The translations under genes and the position numbers were made by a program. A DNA stretch of 64,000 nt from Tritrichomonas musculus (lineage: Eukaryota > Parabasalia > Tritrichomonadida > Tritrichomonadidae). The notes beneath the pieces are model-generated. The model saw only the letters and a list, made by a program, of their open reading frames with translations, made no database searches and had not been told where the DNA came from. Shown here one piece after another: positions 18,616-26,272 of the stretch. Within the stretch, counting starts at the first letter, position 1. Every line of letters starts with the position of its first letter. The stretch spans positions 1,768,501 to 1,832,500 of the forward strand of contig JAPFFF010000019.1 of assembly GCA_039105265.1 (NCBI GenBank), written 5' to 3'.

Positions 18616-18894
18616 ATGCAAGCAAATATTGAAAATAGAAAGGAAGGCTCCATCTTACACATTGATGAGGATGCAATTATTATTTATGATGAATCCAAAT
18701 TGTTTCAGGAAGACATAGAAGAATTGGAACGATTACGAAGAGAAAAAGAAAAACTCTGGAATCAAATAGAAGCAATGAATAGTTTCATTTCCGATATCAA
18801 AAGAAGCGAACAAATGCGAGTTAATTGTCAAAAAGCCTTCGAAATTGGGGAAAAAATAGGCATAATTGAATCTAAATATATCTCTCAGCTTTGA
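18616..18894 (+). CDS. Small coiled-coil protein, tandem family member
   Basis: About 92 residues from the first in-frame ATG. Residues DEDAIIIYDESKL and EELERLRREKEKL match the gene at 17615, so the two are paralogues. The rest is predicted helical and charged. The upstream promoter copy lies 73 bp before this ATG, further than in other family members, so the true start is uncertain. A short coding-like stretch after its stop (18895-18957) recalls the tail of the same family. Confidence 0.4.
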   Translation: MQANIENRKEGSILHIDEDAIIIYDESKLFQEDIEELERLRREKEKLWNQIEAMNSFISDIKRSEQMRVNCQKAFEIGEKIGIIESKYISQL

Positions 18895-18960
18895 CTCCCG
18901 AAGAACGACAAGAATATGACCAATTACTAAATGAATTTCAAGAACTTTTAAAATCTTAAA

Positions 18961-19001
18961 TAAAAAAGCAGTTTTGACACTTCACTTTTATTTTTGTTTT
19001 C
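18961..19001 (+). promoter_or_regulatory. TTTTGACA/Inr promoter
   Basis: Third copy of the AAAGCAGTTTTGACAC / TTCACTTTTATTTTT promoter within 1.2 kb, ending at the ATG at 19002. Confidence 0.65.
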
Positions 19002-19199
19002 ATGTCTAAATTGCAAGAAGCTTACGAGAAATGGGATATCTTAGATGAACAAATAAATGACATCGAAAAAAAGGCAGGGATTATTGGTAATCAAAGGGTT
19101 TATGATGATAAAGATTTTAGAAAATTAATGGATTTACGAAGAGAAAGAGACAAAGTAGAAAAAGAAATTGAACTTTTAAGAAAAGAATTAATTAAATAA
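19002..19199 (+). CDS. Small coiled-coil protein, 65 aa
   Basis: It starts MSKLQEAYEKWDILDEQIND and ends in a charged helix (LMDLRRERDKVEKEIELLRK), again like the coiled-coil parts of the neighbouring family. It is short and soluble, with no known motif. Its stop is only 4 bp from the convergent helicase gene's stop, which shows how compact this region is. Confidence 0.5.
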   Translation: MSKLQEAYEKWDILDEQINDIEKKAGIIGNQRVYDDKDFRKLMDLRRERDKVEKEIELLRKELIK

Positions 19200-19203
19200 A
19201 AAG

Positions 19204-20907
19204 TTACCTTAATCTATATTTCTTATCATTATTATTGAATGAGCAGTATTGTAAAATTGTTTGATTAAAATCTTGATGAGTTTTGGGTCTGAAATTTTTT
19301 ACTTTTGCCCATTTTTTAAATTCAGTCCAGGCTTCAAAAGCTACATAACCATTTCTGAATTTTTGGAAGTTTTCCTCAATAAATAATTTTTCAGGAGATT
19401 TTGAAAAGTTCATTAAATTCATTCTTGCCTCAGTTGTAGGAAATTGTGCTGGATAGAAATTTGATAAATCAACAGTCAAGAAAAAAGTAATTAAATTGTT
19501 TTTGAAATCTTGTGTCTTAATAAGATTACGTAAAGGTTGAAAATAGTCTTGACCTTTCATTGGATAACAATTTGTAACAACAAATCTTCTATCGTCTTCA
19601 TCAATTCGAATAGGAGCAGGATTGTTTGTTAAGAAGATGAAATTGGCAACATTTTCTTTAGATTCAGTATTTCTATGTTTTCCTTCAATAGTAGCGAATC
19701 TTTCTGTGATTAACGTTTTTAATCTTTCATGTTGTTTAAGATATTTTCGATCGTTTTTATTATGATTTTCCTTTTCTGAACATACCAATAATTTTTTGTT
19801 TAAGATTTGGAAATTAAAATTGCTTGTAATATTATCAAAGTTTGCATTTGGATCAGAATATTCACCTAAAAGTTGACAAAGAACATTAGTAAATGTATTT
19901 TTCCCACAACCCGGTATACCAATAAGAACTAATGCAGTACCTGTTTTACCATCTGGATGTTGAAAAATAAATGAAATCCATTTAATGATATAATCATATA
20001 ATTCTTGGTCAGAATTTGCAATAACTCTAAAAATATGATCCAAATATGGTTGAATCACATTTTGTGTACAAAGAATTAATCTTGAATAAGGATACCAATG
20101 AAAATATGAAAAAATGTTTGGATCTTCGGAATAGAATTTCATTGATTCATAAGTAATGAAATCCAAATTCTTCCCAAAGGAAACAACATCAAATGCAGTA
20201 ATTGCTTTCTTTGTATTTTTACCAACTTTTGAACACCCTAATTTAATATTTTTCAATATTGGTGCAAATTGAGTAGGATTTAACATTTCTAACGTATTTG
20301 ATTGTTTAATTATGAAGATATTGTCTAGTTGAATATAACAACAAACTTTTTTGAAATCAGTAAAGAAATCTCCAACACGAATTCCAGTAGAAGAGTATTT
20401 TCTTTCATAATTCTTATCTTTAAATGAGATTATTGAACAATTTTCACCAAAATCAATTTGAACAAATTGGTTAATTGTATTATTGAAATATTTCTCCCAA
20501 ATAACATTTCTTTGAGATTCTGAGAGTGCATTCAAAATTGGGAAGATCCAATGATTTGAAACTTCTGGATGATTTTCTTGACTACCAATTGCTTGAAGAT
20601 CTTGTTCAGAATTTTCTTGATTAGATAAGTACCAATTTTTCACAATATTGTACAAATGGTTTGGATTAAATGGAGAACGAAATATATATTTGATAGAAGT
20701 TGTTAAATTTTCAAGTGTTGGTTCAAATAAATTTAACAATCCAACAACATCATCAGGAAACAATTGAATGAGATTTGTATTTATTTCAAGATCACGATCA
20801 TGAAACTCTTGACCTTGATATTGAGGAAAGACATTCTCATTTATATTTTCCATTTGTCTAGCTTCTGGAATTAAGAAATCATCAGAGAGGAGGGTTGGTT
20901 GATTCAT
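19204..20907 (-). CDS. Superfamily 3 (D5-like) helicase
   Basis: 567 residues from the ATG at 20907, chosen because the Inr-like TCACTTTTATTTTTG lies directly before it. The SF3 ATPase core is at about residues 310-450: Walker A LIGIPGCGKNTF (near 329), an acidic strand KLLVCSEKE (near 362), and motif C/sensor FIFLTNNPAPIRIDEDDRRF (near 425) with an Arg-finger-like DDRRF. The N-terminal 300 residues are probably a primase-like or DNA-binding part, not resolved by eye. SF3 helicases unwind DNA in many virus replicons, where they work with primase or polymerase. It is divergent with the gene at 20958 over 50 bp. Confidence 0.88.
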   Translation of the reverse strand: MNQPTLLSDDFLIPEARQMENINENVFPQYQGQEFHDRDLEINTNLIQLFPDDVVGLLNLFEPTLENLTTSIKYIFRSPFNPNHLYNIVKNWYLSNQENSEQDLQAIGSQENHPEVSNHWIFPILNALSESQRNVIWEKYFNNTINQFVQIDFGENCSIISFKDKNYERKYSSTGIRVGDFFTDFKKVCCYIQLDNIFIIKQSNTLEMLNPTQFAPILKNIKLGCSKVGKNTKKAITAFDVVSFGKNLDFITYESMKFYSEDPNIFSYFHWYPYSRLILCTQNVIQPYLDHIFRVIANSDQELYDYIIKWISFIFQHPDGKTGTALVLIGIPGCGKNTFTNVLCQLLGEYSDPNANFDNITSNFNFQILNKKLLVCSEKENHNKNDRKYLKQHERLKTLITERFATIEGKHRNTESKENVANFIFLTNNPAPIRIDEDDRRFVVTNCYPMKGQDYFQPLRNLIKTQDFKNNLITFFLTVDLSNFYPAQFPTTEARMNLMNFSKSPEKLFIEENFQKFRNGYVAFEAWTEFKKWAKVKNFRPKTHQDFNQTILQYCSFNNNDKKYRLR

Positions 20908-20957
20908 CGATACAAAAATAAAAGTGACTGTCAAAACCGTTATTCATTTTTTAATTA
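20908..20957. promoter_or_regulatory. 50-bp bidirectional Myb/Inr promoter
   Basis: Reading toward the helicase gene: TCATT-type Inr complement, then TAACGGTTTTGACAG, then TCACTTTTATTTTTG. Reading the other way: CCGTTATTCATTTTTTAATTA and the ATG at 20958. One central TAACGG serves both directions. Confidence 0.75.
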
Positions 20958-21515
20958 ATGTCAAGTGATAACGAATTACCTCTACACTATTCAACTGGGG
21001 GTTCACCTCAATATCAATTATCACCAAACATGCAAAATTTAAATAATAGTTTTCAAAACTTTGTTGTCAATAATGAAATTGATGATTGGGAAATAGACCG
21101 TGATTTTAATGAACCTCAACCAATAAATACATCAACGTCTCCAAATGAAGAAGAATTTTATGCAGGAATCAATCAAATAGTAGAAGAACATCCAGCAAAT
21201 CCAAACCGTGATTTTAATGAACCTCAATCAACGTCTCCAAATGAAGAAGAATTTTATGCAGGAATCAATCAAATTGTAGAAAAACAATTAGAAGAACATC
21301 CAGCAAATCCAAACCGTCATGGAAATCCAAGACCTCCAAACCCACAAGATGTATTTGGAAAAAGTTATCATGATAAGATTGACCCGATAAATAATTTTAA
21401 AGATTTTCTTAAAATAATTGAACCAGATAGAATTTATCGTCAGATGAAATCACTTATCTTTATAATTCATATTTTCATACTCATCATTCAACAAATGGTT
21501 TTGGAAAATTATTAA
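20958..21515 (+). CDS. Repeat-bearing Maverick protein, 185 aa
   Basis: Polar, Asn/Pro-rich protein with a direct repeat: RDFNEPQ, then STSPNEEEFYAGINQIVE, then EHPANPN occurs twice (residues about 49-88 and 83-121). The last 25 residues are hydrophobic (LIFIIHIFILIIQQMVL) and could be a C-terminal membrane anchor. No family was recognised. It is paired with the helicase gene on one promoter, so it may belong to the same expression class. Confidence 0.55.
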   Translation: MSSDNELPLHYSTGGSPQYQLSPNMQNLNNSFQNFVVNNEIDDWEIDRDFNEPQPINTSTSPNEEEFYAGINQIVEEHPANPNRDFNEPQSTSPNEEEFYAGINQIVEKQLEEHPANPNRHGNPRPPNPQDVFGKSYHDKIDPINNFKDFLKIIEPDRIYRQMKSLIFIIHIFILIIQQMVLENY

Positions 21516-21597
21516 AAGTCAAGAAATATTTCAAATCAAAACAAAGAAAGATTCTTGGAATAAAAAAAATATATTATAAAATGAAAAAGACAAAATT

Positions 21598-21691
21598 TCC
21601 ACATCAATCCCACATCAATCCCACCTCAATCCCACCTCAATCCCACCTCGATCCCACCTCAATCCCACCTCGATCCCACCTCGATCCCAAG
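21598..21691 (+). repeat. 11-bp GC-rich tandem array
   Basis: About eight copies of an 11-base unit of the form AATCCCACCTC, with variants (CACATC, GATCCC). It lies in otherwise A/T-rich DNA about 80 bp upstream of the next gene. The 11-bp period is close to one helical turn. Confidence 0.7.
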
Positions 21692-21769
21692 TCACGAAAA
21701 ATTTTCACTCACAAAAAGTTTAATAAAAATTTTAATTCAAAAAGTTCATTTTTTATATCACTTTTTACA

Positions 21770-22111
21770 ATGAGTTGCTGTAAATGTTGTCTGAAATGGT
21801 TCTTCAAAATAACAATATTTCTATGCATCCTGATATTCATTATTGCGATTCTGGCTGCGGCTGAGGAAGAAGATGAAGAAAGAAAAAGGAGAGAGCAAGA
21901 AAGTCGAGGCACATCAACAACTCAAAATTATGTTGAAACAATTTATGTCCAAGATCCAGAACCATATTATACGAACGATTTAGATGATTATTCATGGGGA
22001 GGTTATCGGTCATCATCATCTCGATCAAGAAAAAAATCTAGAAATTCTAGAACTCCAAAAAAGAAAACAACAAGCAGAAAACGAAAAACTGGAGGTCGTC
22101 GCCGACGATAA
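21770..22111 (+). CDS. Small membrane protein with basic tail, 113 aa
   Basis: The start at 21770 is chosen because TCATTTTTTATATCACTTTTTAC-like Inr sequence is directly upstream, whereas the open frame before it only reads the 11-bp repeats. The N-terminus is Cys-rich (MSCCKCCLKWFF), then one membrane segment at about residues 13-33 (ITIFLCILIFIIAILAAA), an acidic/basic linker, and a strongly basic Arg/Lys/Ser tail ending in GGRRRR. A membrane-anchored nucleic-acid-binding or virion protein is possible. No family was recognised. Confidence 0.55.
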   Translation: MSCCKCCLKWFFKITIFLCILIFIIAILAAAEEEDEERKRREQESRGTSTTQNYVETIYVQDPEPYYTNDLDDYSWGGYRSSSSRSRKKSRNSRTPKKKTTSRKRKTGGRRRR

Positions 22112-22145
22112 TTTTAATTCAAAAAGTTAAAAATTTAAATTTTTA

Positions 22146-22415
22146 TTAAAGATTTTTATCTTCTAATTTTTGTTGATATTTTTGGAGATCATCATGAAAT
22201 TTTTTTCGTAGAGCAGTTAAATTTTTCATTATTTTTTCGAATTTTTGTTTTTTCATTTCCAGACGGTCAATATCTCTTTTGATTCGTGAAGCATAAGAAT
22301 TTAGAGACTGGATTTTATCAATTTGTTCCATAAGTTGTCTTTCTTCATTATGACATTTCTCTTTTTTGAAAGACATCCACAAAATCAACAAAAGGATGAT
22401 CATGAACAATCTCAT
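22146..22415 (-). CDS. Membrane-anchored coiled-coil protein, 89 aa
   Basis: An N-terminal hydrophobic segment (residues 2-17, RLFMIILLLILWMSFKK) followed by a coiled coil with regular heptads (RDIDRLEMKKQKFEKIMKNL). This looks like a single-pass anchor carrying an extended rod. The function is unknown. It is divergent with the gene at 22468 over 52 bp. Confidence 0.5.
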   Translation of the reverse strand: MRLFMIILLLILWMSFKKEKCHNEERQLMEQIDKIQSLNSYASRIKRDIDRLEMKKQKFEKIMKNLTALRKKFHDDLQKYQQKLEDKNL

Positions 22416-22467
22416 AAATAAAAATGAAAACCGTTAGAACGGTTATTCAAAAAGTTCATTTTTTTAA
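22416..22467. promoter_or_regulatory. 52-bp bidirectional promoter with paired Myb sites
   Basis: The centre is AACCGTTAGAACGGTTA: two inverted Myb-type sites around a 3-bp spacer. Inr-like TTTCATTTTTATTT (minus strand) and GTTCATTTTTTTAA (plus strand) flank it and lead into the two ATGs. Confidence 0.7.
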
Positions 22468-22731
22468 ATGCAGGGCCAACAAAGTTTACCTAGTGAAAAA
22501 CAAAAAGAATTAATAAATTTATTAAAATTCACTAGAGGTGAAATTGAAAAAACTTGTGATCAAATGATCAAAATGACTGAAGAATTCTTTGATCAAGAAA
22601 TTGATTTAAAAAATGATTCTCGTCCAGAGAGACAAGAACAATTACATTCTTTACTAATAACAGTTGGGATTTTAGCAACTTCCAACAGAGAGAATTTCCA
22701 AAAATTGGAAGAAACGTTAAAGAATAAATAA
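22468..22731 (+). CDS. Small helical Maverick protein, 87 aa
   Basis: A soluble, predicted helical protein (KQKELINLLKFTRGEIEKTC; a Met-rich middle; HSLLITVGILATSNRENF). It resembles the 88-residue product at 34200 only in size and charge. No motif was recognised. The stop overlaps TAAATAAA. Confidence 0.5.
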   Translation: MQGQQSLPSEKQKELINLLKFTRGEIEKTCDQMIKMTEEFFDQEIDLKNDSRPERQEQLHSLLITVGILATSNRENFQKLEETLKNK

Positions 22732-22767
22732 ACATAACCGTTTTTTTAACCGCTTTCATTTTTATTT
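22732..22767 (+). promoter_or_regulatory. 36-bp promoter
   Basis: ATAACCGTTTTTTTAACCGC, then TTTCATTTTTATTT, then the ATG at 22768: two ACCG half-sites and an Inr-like box in 36 bp. Confidence 0.55.
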
Positions 22768-23028
22768 ATGACTGTTACTGAACAAGACCTTGAATTAGAA
22801 TTTAGAAAATTGTTCAAAAATGATATCGTGTCTGATTTCCGACATTTAAAGTTATTTTTCATGTTCAAATTAAATGTTATGATCAATGATCTTGAAAATA
22901 ACAATCTTGATCGATTTAAGAAAGAAGTTCATAACACACCATTTGTTTTCACAACAATGATTGAACATGATTTCTTTAATAAGATTCAAATCTACAATTC
23001 AAGAGAGAAAATTTTAACTACTCCTTAA
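22768..23028 (+). CDS. Small hypothetical Maverick protein, 86 aa
   Basis: An ATG-started frame with its own promoter. It is Phe/Leu-rich and helical, with no membrane segment long enough to be convincing (FRHLKLFFMFKLNVMINDL is amphipathic). Unrecognised. It is the last plus-strand gene before the surface-type gene on the other strand. Confidence 0.45.
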   Translation: MTVTEQDLELEFRKLFKNDIVSDFRHLKLFFMFKLNVMINDLENNNLDRFKKEVHNTPFVFTTMIEHDFFNKIQIYNSREKILTTP

Positions 23029-23193
23029 TAAATAAAAAAAGATTAAATTTGTTTATTTAATTTTTTTAAAGTCCAACTGAGTCAGAGTCTGAATTAAAAT
23101 TTTCAGTTTGAAATTTGGTTTGATTTTTGTAAAAGATAATTCCAAGAGCAAGAATCATGAGAATTAGTAATGGAATAGATACAGATAAACCTA

Positions 23194-24399
23194 TTATTTT
23201 TGATACATTCTTTTGTTCAATATCTGATGGAGAGAATTGATATGAGAAATTGAAAAAATAGGATTCAGAGAATTGATCTGATATAGTGAATTGAAAAGAT
23301 GGCGAACGTGAGGACTAAATGTTGGAGATAAAGATGGTGAAATTGATGGAGATAAAGATGGTGAAAATGATGGGTGGAATGTTGGTGAAATTGATGGTGA
23401 AAATGATGGGTGGAATGTTGGTGAAATTGATGGGCGGAATGTTGGTGAACGAGATGGGCGATTTGTTGGTGAACGTGATGGTGAAATTGATGGGCGAAAT
23501 GTTGGTGAAAGAGATGGTGAACGTGATGGTGAACGTGATGGTGAACGTGATGGTGAACGTGATGGTGTTTGAATTGGAGGATCTTTGAGATAGAATAACC
23601 CACGTAATCCGATTTCATTATGTTGAATAGTAATTAATAATGTTGTATCAATTGGTGAGAATGTTGGTGATTCATAAGCAATCAAAAAAGGTTTATTATT
23701 TGGTAACATTTTTTCAGGAAAGAGATAATGTTCAGAATTCCATAAAAGATCACCTTGGTAAAAAGAATTTGAATTCATAACAATTATCCAAAATTTAGAA
23801 CCATAAAATGTTATCTTTTTGACTCCTTCTGAAGAACCAGAAACAAAACATCTATGATATGGATTGTTCACATTTGATGGATCATCATCTTTATCTAGCC
23901 AATTTCCACTTACAATTTCCCAGTCATTACATGGAATATATTCAGCATTATCAGGTATTCCTTCAATTGCTGGAGATAAAGATTCATGTCTTAAATATGC
24001 AATACCTCGAAATAGGGTGCTTCTATGTTGTTGAACATTAATAATAATATTTGTTAGCATTAGGGGAAATTCATTTGATTCAAAAACAATTATCCAATCT
24101 TTTTCATCGTTGGAATATTCATTAATGAGATATTTTTGAGAATTCCATAAAAGTTCGGCCTCATCATGACGGGTAGAAATTTTTCCTATGATCCAAAATT
24201 TCCTGGCAGTAAATGATTGTTTAAGTGTTAAATTGTTTGTTGTTGCATAATTTGTCCAACATGATAAGTCATCATTTGGTATAACTGATTTCCATTCTCC
24301 ATTAACAATTTCCCAATCAAAACAAGAAATCCATTCAGCATCATCAGGTATTCCTTCAATTGATGGGCGATTAATGAGTATCAAAAAGATAACGAACAT
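23194..24399 (-). CDS. Secreted/surface-type protein with Ser-Pro repeats
   Basis: 401 residues. A short hydrophobic N-terminus (MFVIFLILIN) looks like a signal peptide. Two related modules of about 125 residues follow, each starting EGIP-D-(D/N)-AE (residues about 15 and 145) and containing CxDWEIV and a RG-(I/L)-xYL ending; each has paired Cys. Then comes a Ser/Pro-rich run (SPSRSPSRSPS, SPTFHPSFSPS; about 280-365), which would be an extended stalk. The layout of paired folded modules on a stalk suggests a host-surface or receptor-binding protein; that is inference. The 3' part of this gene may be damaged. Confidence 0.6.
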   Translation of the reverse strand: MFVIFLILINRPSIEGIPDDAEWISCFDWEIVNGEWKSVIPNDDLSCWTNYATTNNLTLKQSFTARKFWIIGKISTRHDEAELLWNSQKYLINEYSNDEKDWIIVFESNEFPLMLTNIIINVQQHRSTLFRGIAYLRHESLSPAIEGIPDNAEYIPCNDWEIVSGNWLDKDDDPSNVNNPYHRCFVSGSSEGVKKITFYGSKFWIIVMNSNSFYQGDLLWNSEHYLFPEKMLPNNKPFLIAYESPTFSPIDTTLLITIQHNEIGLRGLFYLKDPPIQTPSRSPSRSPSRSPSRSPSLSPTFRPSISPSRSPTNRPSRSPTFRPSISPTFHPSFSPSISPTFHPSFSPSLSPSISPSLSPTFSPHVRHLFNSLYQINSLNPIFSISHINSLHQILNKRMYQK

Positions 24400-24450
24400 T
24401 TAATAAAAATGAAAGCGGTTAAAACGGTTATGTCAGACCATTTTTTATTA
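24400..24450. promoter_or_regulatory. 51-bp bidirectional promoter
   Basis: TTTCATTTTTATTAAATG faces the minus-strand gene. The centre is AGCGGTTAAAACGGTTATG, and TCAGACCATTTTTTATTA precedes the ATG at 24451. The TCAGACCATTTTT form recurs before the polymerase gene and the gene at 30304. Confidence 0.65.
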
Positions 24451-24756
24451 ATGCATACAAGTGATAGTGACGACGGTTGGGATACAATGCATGAATCCAT
24501 AGAAGAATCAAAAAGTCAAAATGAAATGTTTAAAATGAACATTGGCAGCTTGGAAGAAACAAGGGAGAAAATAAAAGAAACGATGGATGGCCTACAGGAG
24601 ATTCTGGTTTCACAAATCAACCTCCAATATCAATTCCAAAAATATCAGAAAGCTCTCAATAAGAAAATGAATGAAATCAAGAAATTGGTTGATCCGTCTC
24701 AACTAGAATTAAAACAAAAATTGGAAGAACTCCAAGAAATAATTAACAAAGGTTAA
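24451..24756 (+). CDS. Coiled-coil Maverick protein, 101 aa
   Basis: The ATG at 24451 follows the Inr-like box; an in-frame ATG at 24409 lies within the promoter and is unlikely to be used. An acidic N-terminus (HTSDSDDGWDTMHESIEESK) leads into a long coiled coil (QEILVSQINLQYQFQKYQKA through KQKLEELQEIINKG). There is no membrane segment and no known family. It is one of about ten short coiled-coil genes in this arm of the element. Confidence 0.5.
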   Translation: MHTSDSDDGWDTMHESIEESKSQNEMFKMNIGSLEETREKIKETMDGLQEILVSQINLQYQFQKYQKALNKKMNEIKKLVDPSQLELKQKLEELQEIINKG

Positions 24757-24776
24757 ATAAATAAAGAAATAATTTT

Positions 24777-25064
24777 TTACTCTTTCAATATGACTGATAA
24801 TTTTATTTTTTTCGGTGTGGTTGATTTTTTTTGTTCGATGAAGTTGATTAAGTTTTGAGTGTTTTGAATTACTTCAGCTTTTTTGGATTCATATTTTTGT
24901 TTCTCTTTCTCTAATTCCTCTAGGAAACTTTCATAATCAGGATCATTCTTTAATGACAGAATCTCTATTTCAAATTCTTCAACACTATGTATTTGTCTAA
25001 TTAATTCATCAATTGAACTATTCAAATTTTCTTTGAGTAGATTCAAACTATGAGTAGGCAACAT
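24777..25064 (-). CDS. Coiled-coil Maverick protein, 95 aa
   Basis: A soluble, helical, Glu/Lys-rich protein (LLKENLNSSIDELIRQIHSV; ESFLEELEKEKQKYESKKAE). It is shaped like its neighbours but not clearly a paralogue. It shares the 38-bp promoter at 25065-25102 with the gene on the other strand and ends 20 bp from the convergent gene. Confidence 0.5.
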   Translation of the reverse strand: MLPTHSLNLLKENLNSSIDELIRQIHSVEEFEIEILSLKNDPDYESFLEELEKEKQKYESKKAEVIQNTQNLINFIEQKKSTTPKKIKLSVILKE

Positions 25065-25102
25065 TTAAAAAAATGAATAACGGTTTTGACACTTCACTTT
25101 TT
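25065..25102. promoter_or_regulatory. 38-bp bidirectional Myb/Inr promoter
   Basis: The smallest two-way promoter here. Central TAACGGTTTTGACAC; to the right TTCACTTTTT and the ATG at 25103; to the left (minus strand) GTTATTCATTTTTTTAA and the ATG ending at 25064. Confidence 0.75.
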
Positions 25103-25480
25103 ATGAAGAGAGTTCCTCAAGTAGTATTTCAAAATTTAATAGAGGACAAGAAAGATAAACTCAAAAAATCAATGAGTGAATTCTATGATGCTATGAATCG
25201 TTTGGCTGAAGCAAAAGTAAAAGAGAAAGATATTTCTTTTTGTCAACGGTATAATGGTGAAGATTTACACAACTTATATAAACTCAAAAGAGATTTCGAA
25301 GATATACAAATTGATTCAATTATTGAAGATCATGAAAAAATAAAAACTGAACTTGAGACAGAAGAGAAATCAGCATGGAAAGAATATCAAGATAGTTTTG
25401 ATCAATACAAAGTTCAAAAAAGAGCTTTAATAGCTGAAATAAGTTCTTTTCAAAAATTTCTAATGGATGATGAAGATTAA
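25103..25480 (+). CDS. Coiled-coil Maverick protein, 125 aa
   Basis: The start is at 25103; the open frame from 25073 reads through the promoter. It is charged and helical (VVFQNLIEDKKDKLKKSMSE; DHEKIKTELETEEKSAWKEY) and probably a coiled coil throughout. It contains one Cys-bearing polar segment (DISFCQRYNGEDLHNLYKLK). No family was recognised. Its stop is 48 bp ahead of the KilA-N gene. Confidence 0.5.
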   Translation: MKRVPQVVFQNLIEDKKDKLKKSMSEFYDAMNRLAEAKVKEKDISFCQRYNGEDLHNLYKLKRDFEDIQIDSIIEDHEKIKTELETEEKSAWKEYQDSFDQYKVQKRALIAEISSFQKFLMDDED

Positions 25481-25528
25481 TAAATTTAATTTATCTTTTT
25501 ATTTTTTTATCCTCTTACAAAAACAAAA

Positions 25529-26236
25529 ATGATAGTAGAGCCAATAAATGAAAATTATGAATGGTTACAATATAATGAACATTTACGGATTATACGTTCA
25601 AAGAAAGATAATATGTTTCAAGCAAATAGTATAATTAGTGCTTGTCAATCAACAAAGAAAATTAAGCATTGGAATGAAAATAAACAAACAAAGGAGTTAT
25701 TTCAATTTATTTCTGAGTCAGTCGGAATTCCGCCCGACCAAAAGTTATTAGAAAATCGACCAAATTTACCGAATAATTTGAAAGGAATTTATATTCATAA
25801 ATTATTAGTAAATCATATAGCAATTTGGGCTTCACCTACTTATTCATTCTTTGTTCTAAAATTATTAGATGAGTATTTTGAAAAACAAAGACAAGAACAA
25901 AAACCAAGATTAGTACCTAAAAATAGAGAATATGATTATAAATTCTTAATTTGGTTAGAAGAATTAAAAGATAATCCAGAAAAAGTTAAATTACATTTAG
26001 TCAAACGTCATAAAGATTATTATCGTGATATCAAACCAAAAGAAAAAAATCAATGGTATTTCAAAGATAATATGCCAATAGCTATGACACCGAATAGAGA
26101 TATAAAAGATATTATTCGTAAGAATTTTGGTACAAATGATGTTTCAATTTATAGTTCTATCATTACTGCTTCAAAAACATGTTTAGATAAATTAAAGAGG
26201 TTAATAGATGAATATATTAGTCATTATCAGGAATGA
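25529..26236 (+). CDS. KilA-N domain protein
   Basis: 235 residues. Residues about 15-115 fit the KilA-N domain: an early strand region (LRIIRSKKDNMFQANSIIS), W in KKIKHWNENKQTKE, then the family signature GIYIHKLLVNHIAIWASPTY leading into VLKLLDEYFE. KilA-N proteins bind DNA and are common in large DNA viruses and phages. The C-terminal half (about 130-235) is a second folded region with conserved-looking W/Y residues, not recognised. A regulatory or nucleic-acid-binding role during replication is likely. The upstream region lacks the TTTTGACA box. Confidence 0.8.
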   Translation: MIVEPINENYEWLQYNEHLRIIRSKKDNMFQANSIISACQSTKKIKHWNENKQTKELFQFISESVGIPPDQKLLENRPNLPNNLKGIYIHKLLVNHIAIWASPTYSFFVLKLLDEYFEKQRQEQKPRLVPKNREYDYKFLIWLEELKDNPEKVKLHLVKRHKDYYRDIKPKEKNQWYFKDNMPIAMTPNRDIKDIIRKNFGTNDVSIYSSIITASKTCLDKLKRLIDEYISHYQE

Positions 26237-26238
26237 AA

Positions 26239-26272
26239 TATAAAAACGGTTTTGACACTTCATTATTTTTAA
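26239..26272 (+). promoter_or_regulatory. TTTTGACA/Inr promoter
   Basis: AAAACGGTTTTGACAC, then TTCATTATTTTTAA, and the ATG at 26273. It lies directly behind the KilA-N stop. Confidence 0.65.

Noticed and set aside
21581-21769. N-terminal extension with a His/Pro/Ser repeat
   Set aside because: The peptide only reads the 11-bp DNA array; the Inr-like box and a better ATG follow at 21770.
23300-23575. CRISPR-like short direct repeats
   Set aside because: The repeats (GATGGTGAACGT-type) are coding DNA for the Ser/Pro stalk on the minus strand; no unique spacers of equal length exist.
23265-23618. His/Val-rich 117-residue frame and a Met/Val-rich frame on the other strand
   Set aside because: Both are shadow frames of the Ser/Pro repeat DNA.
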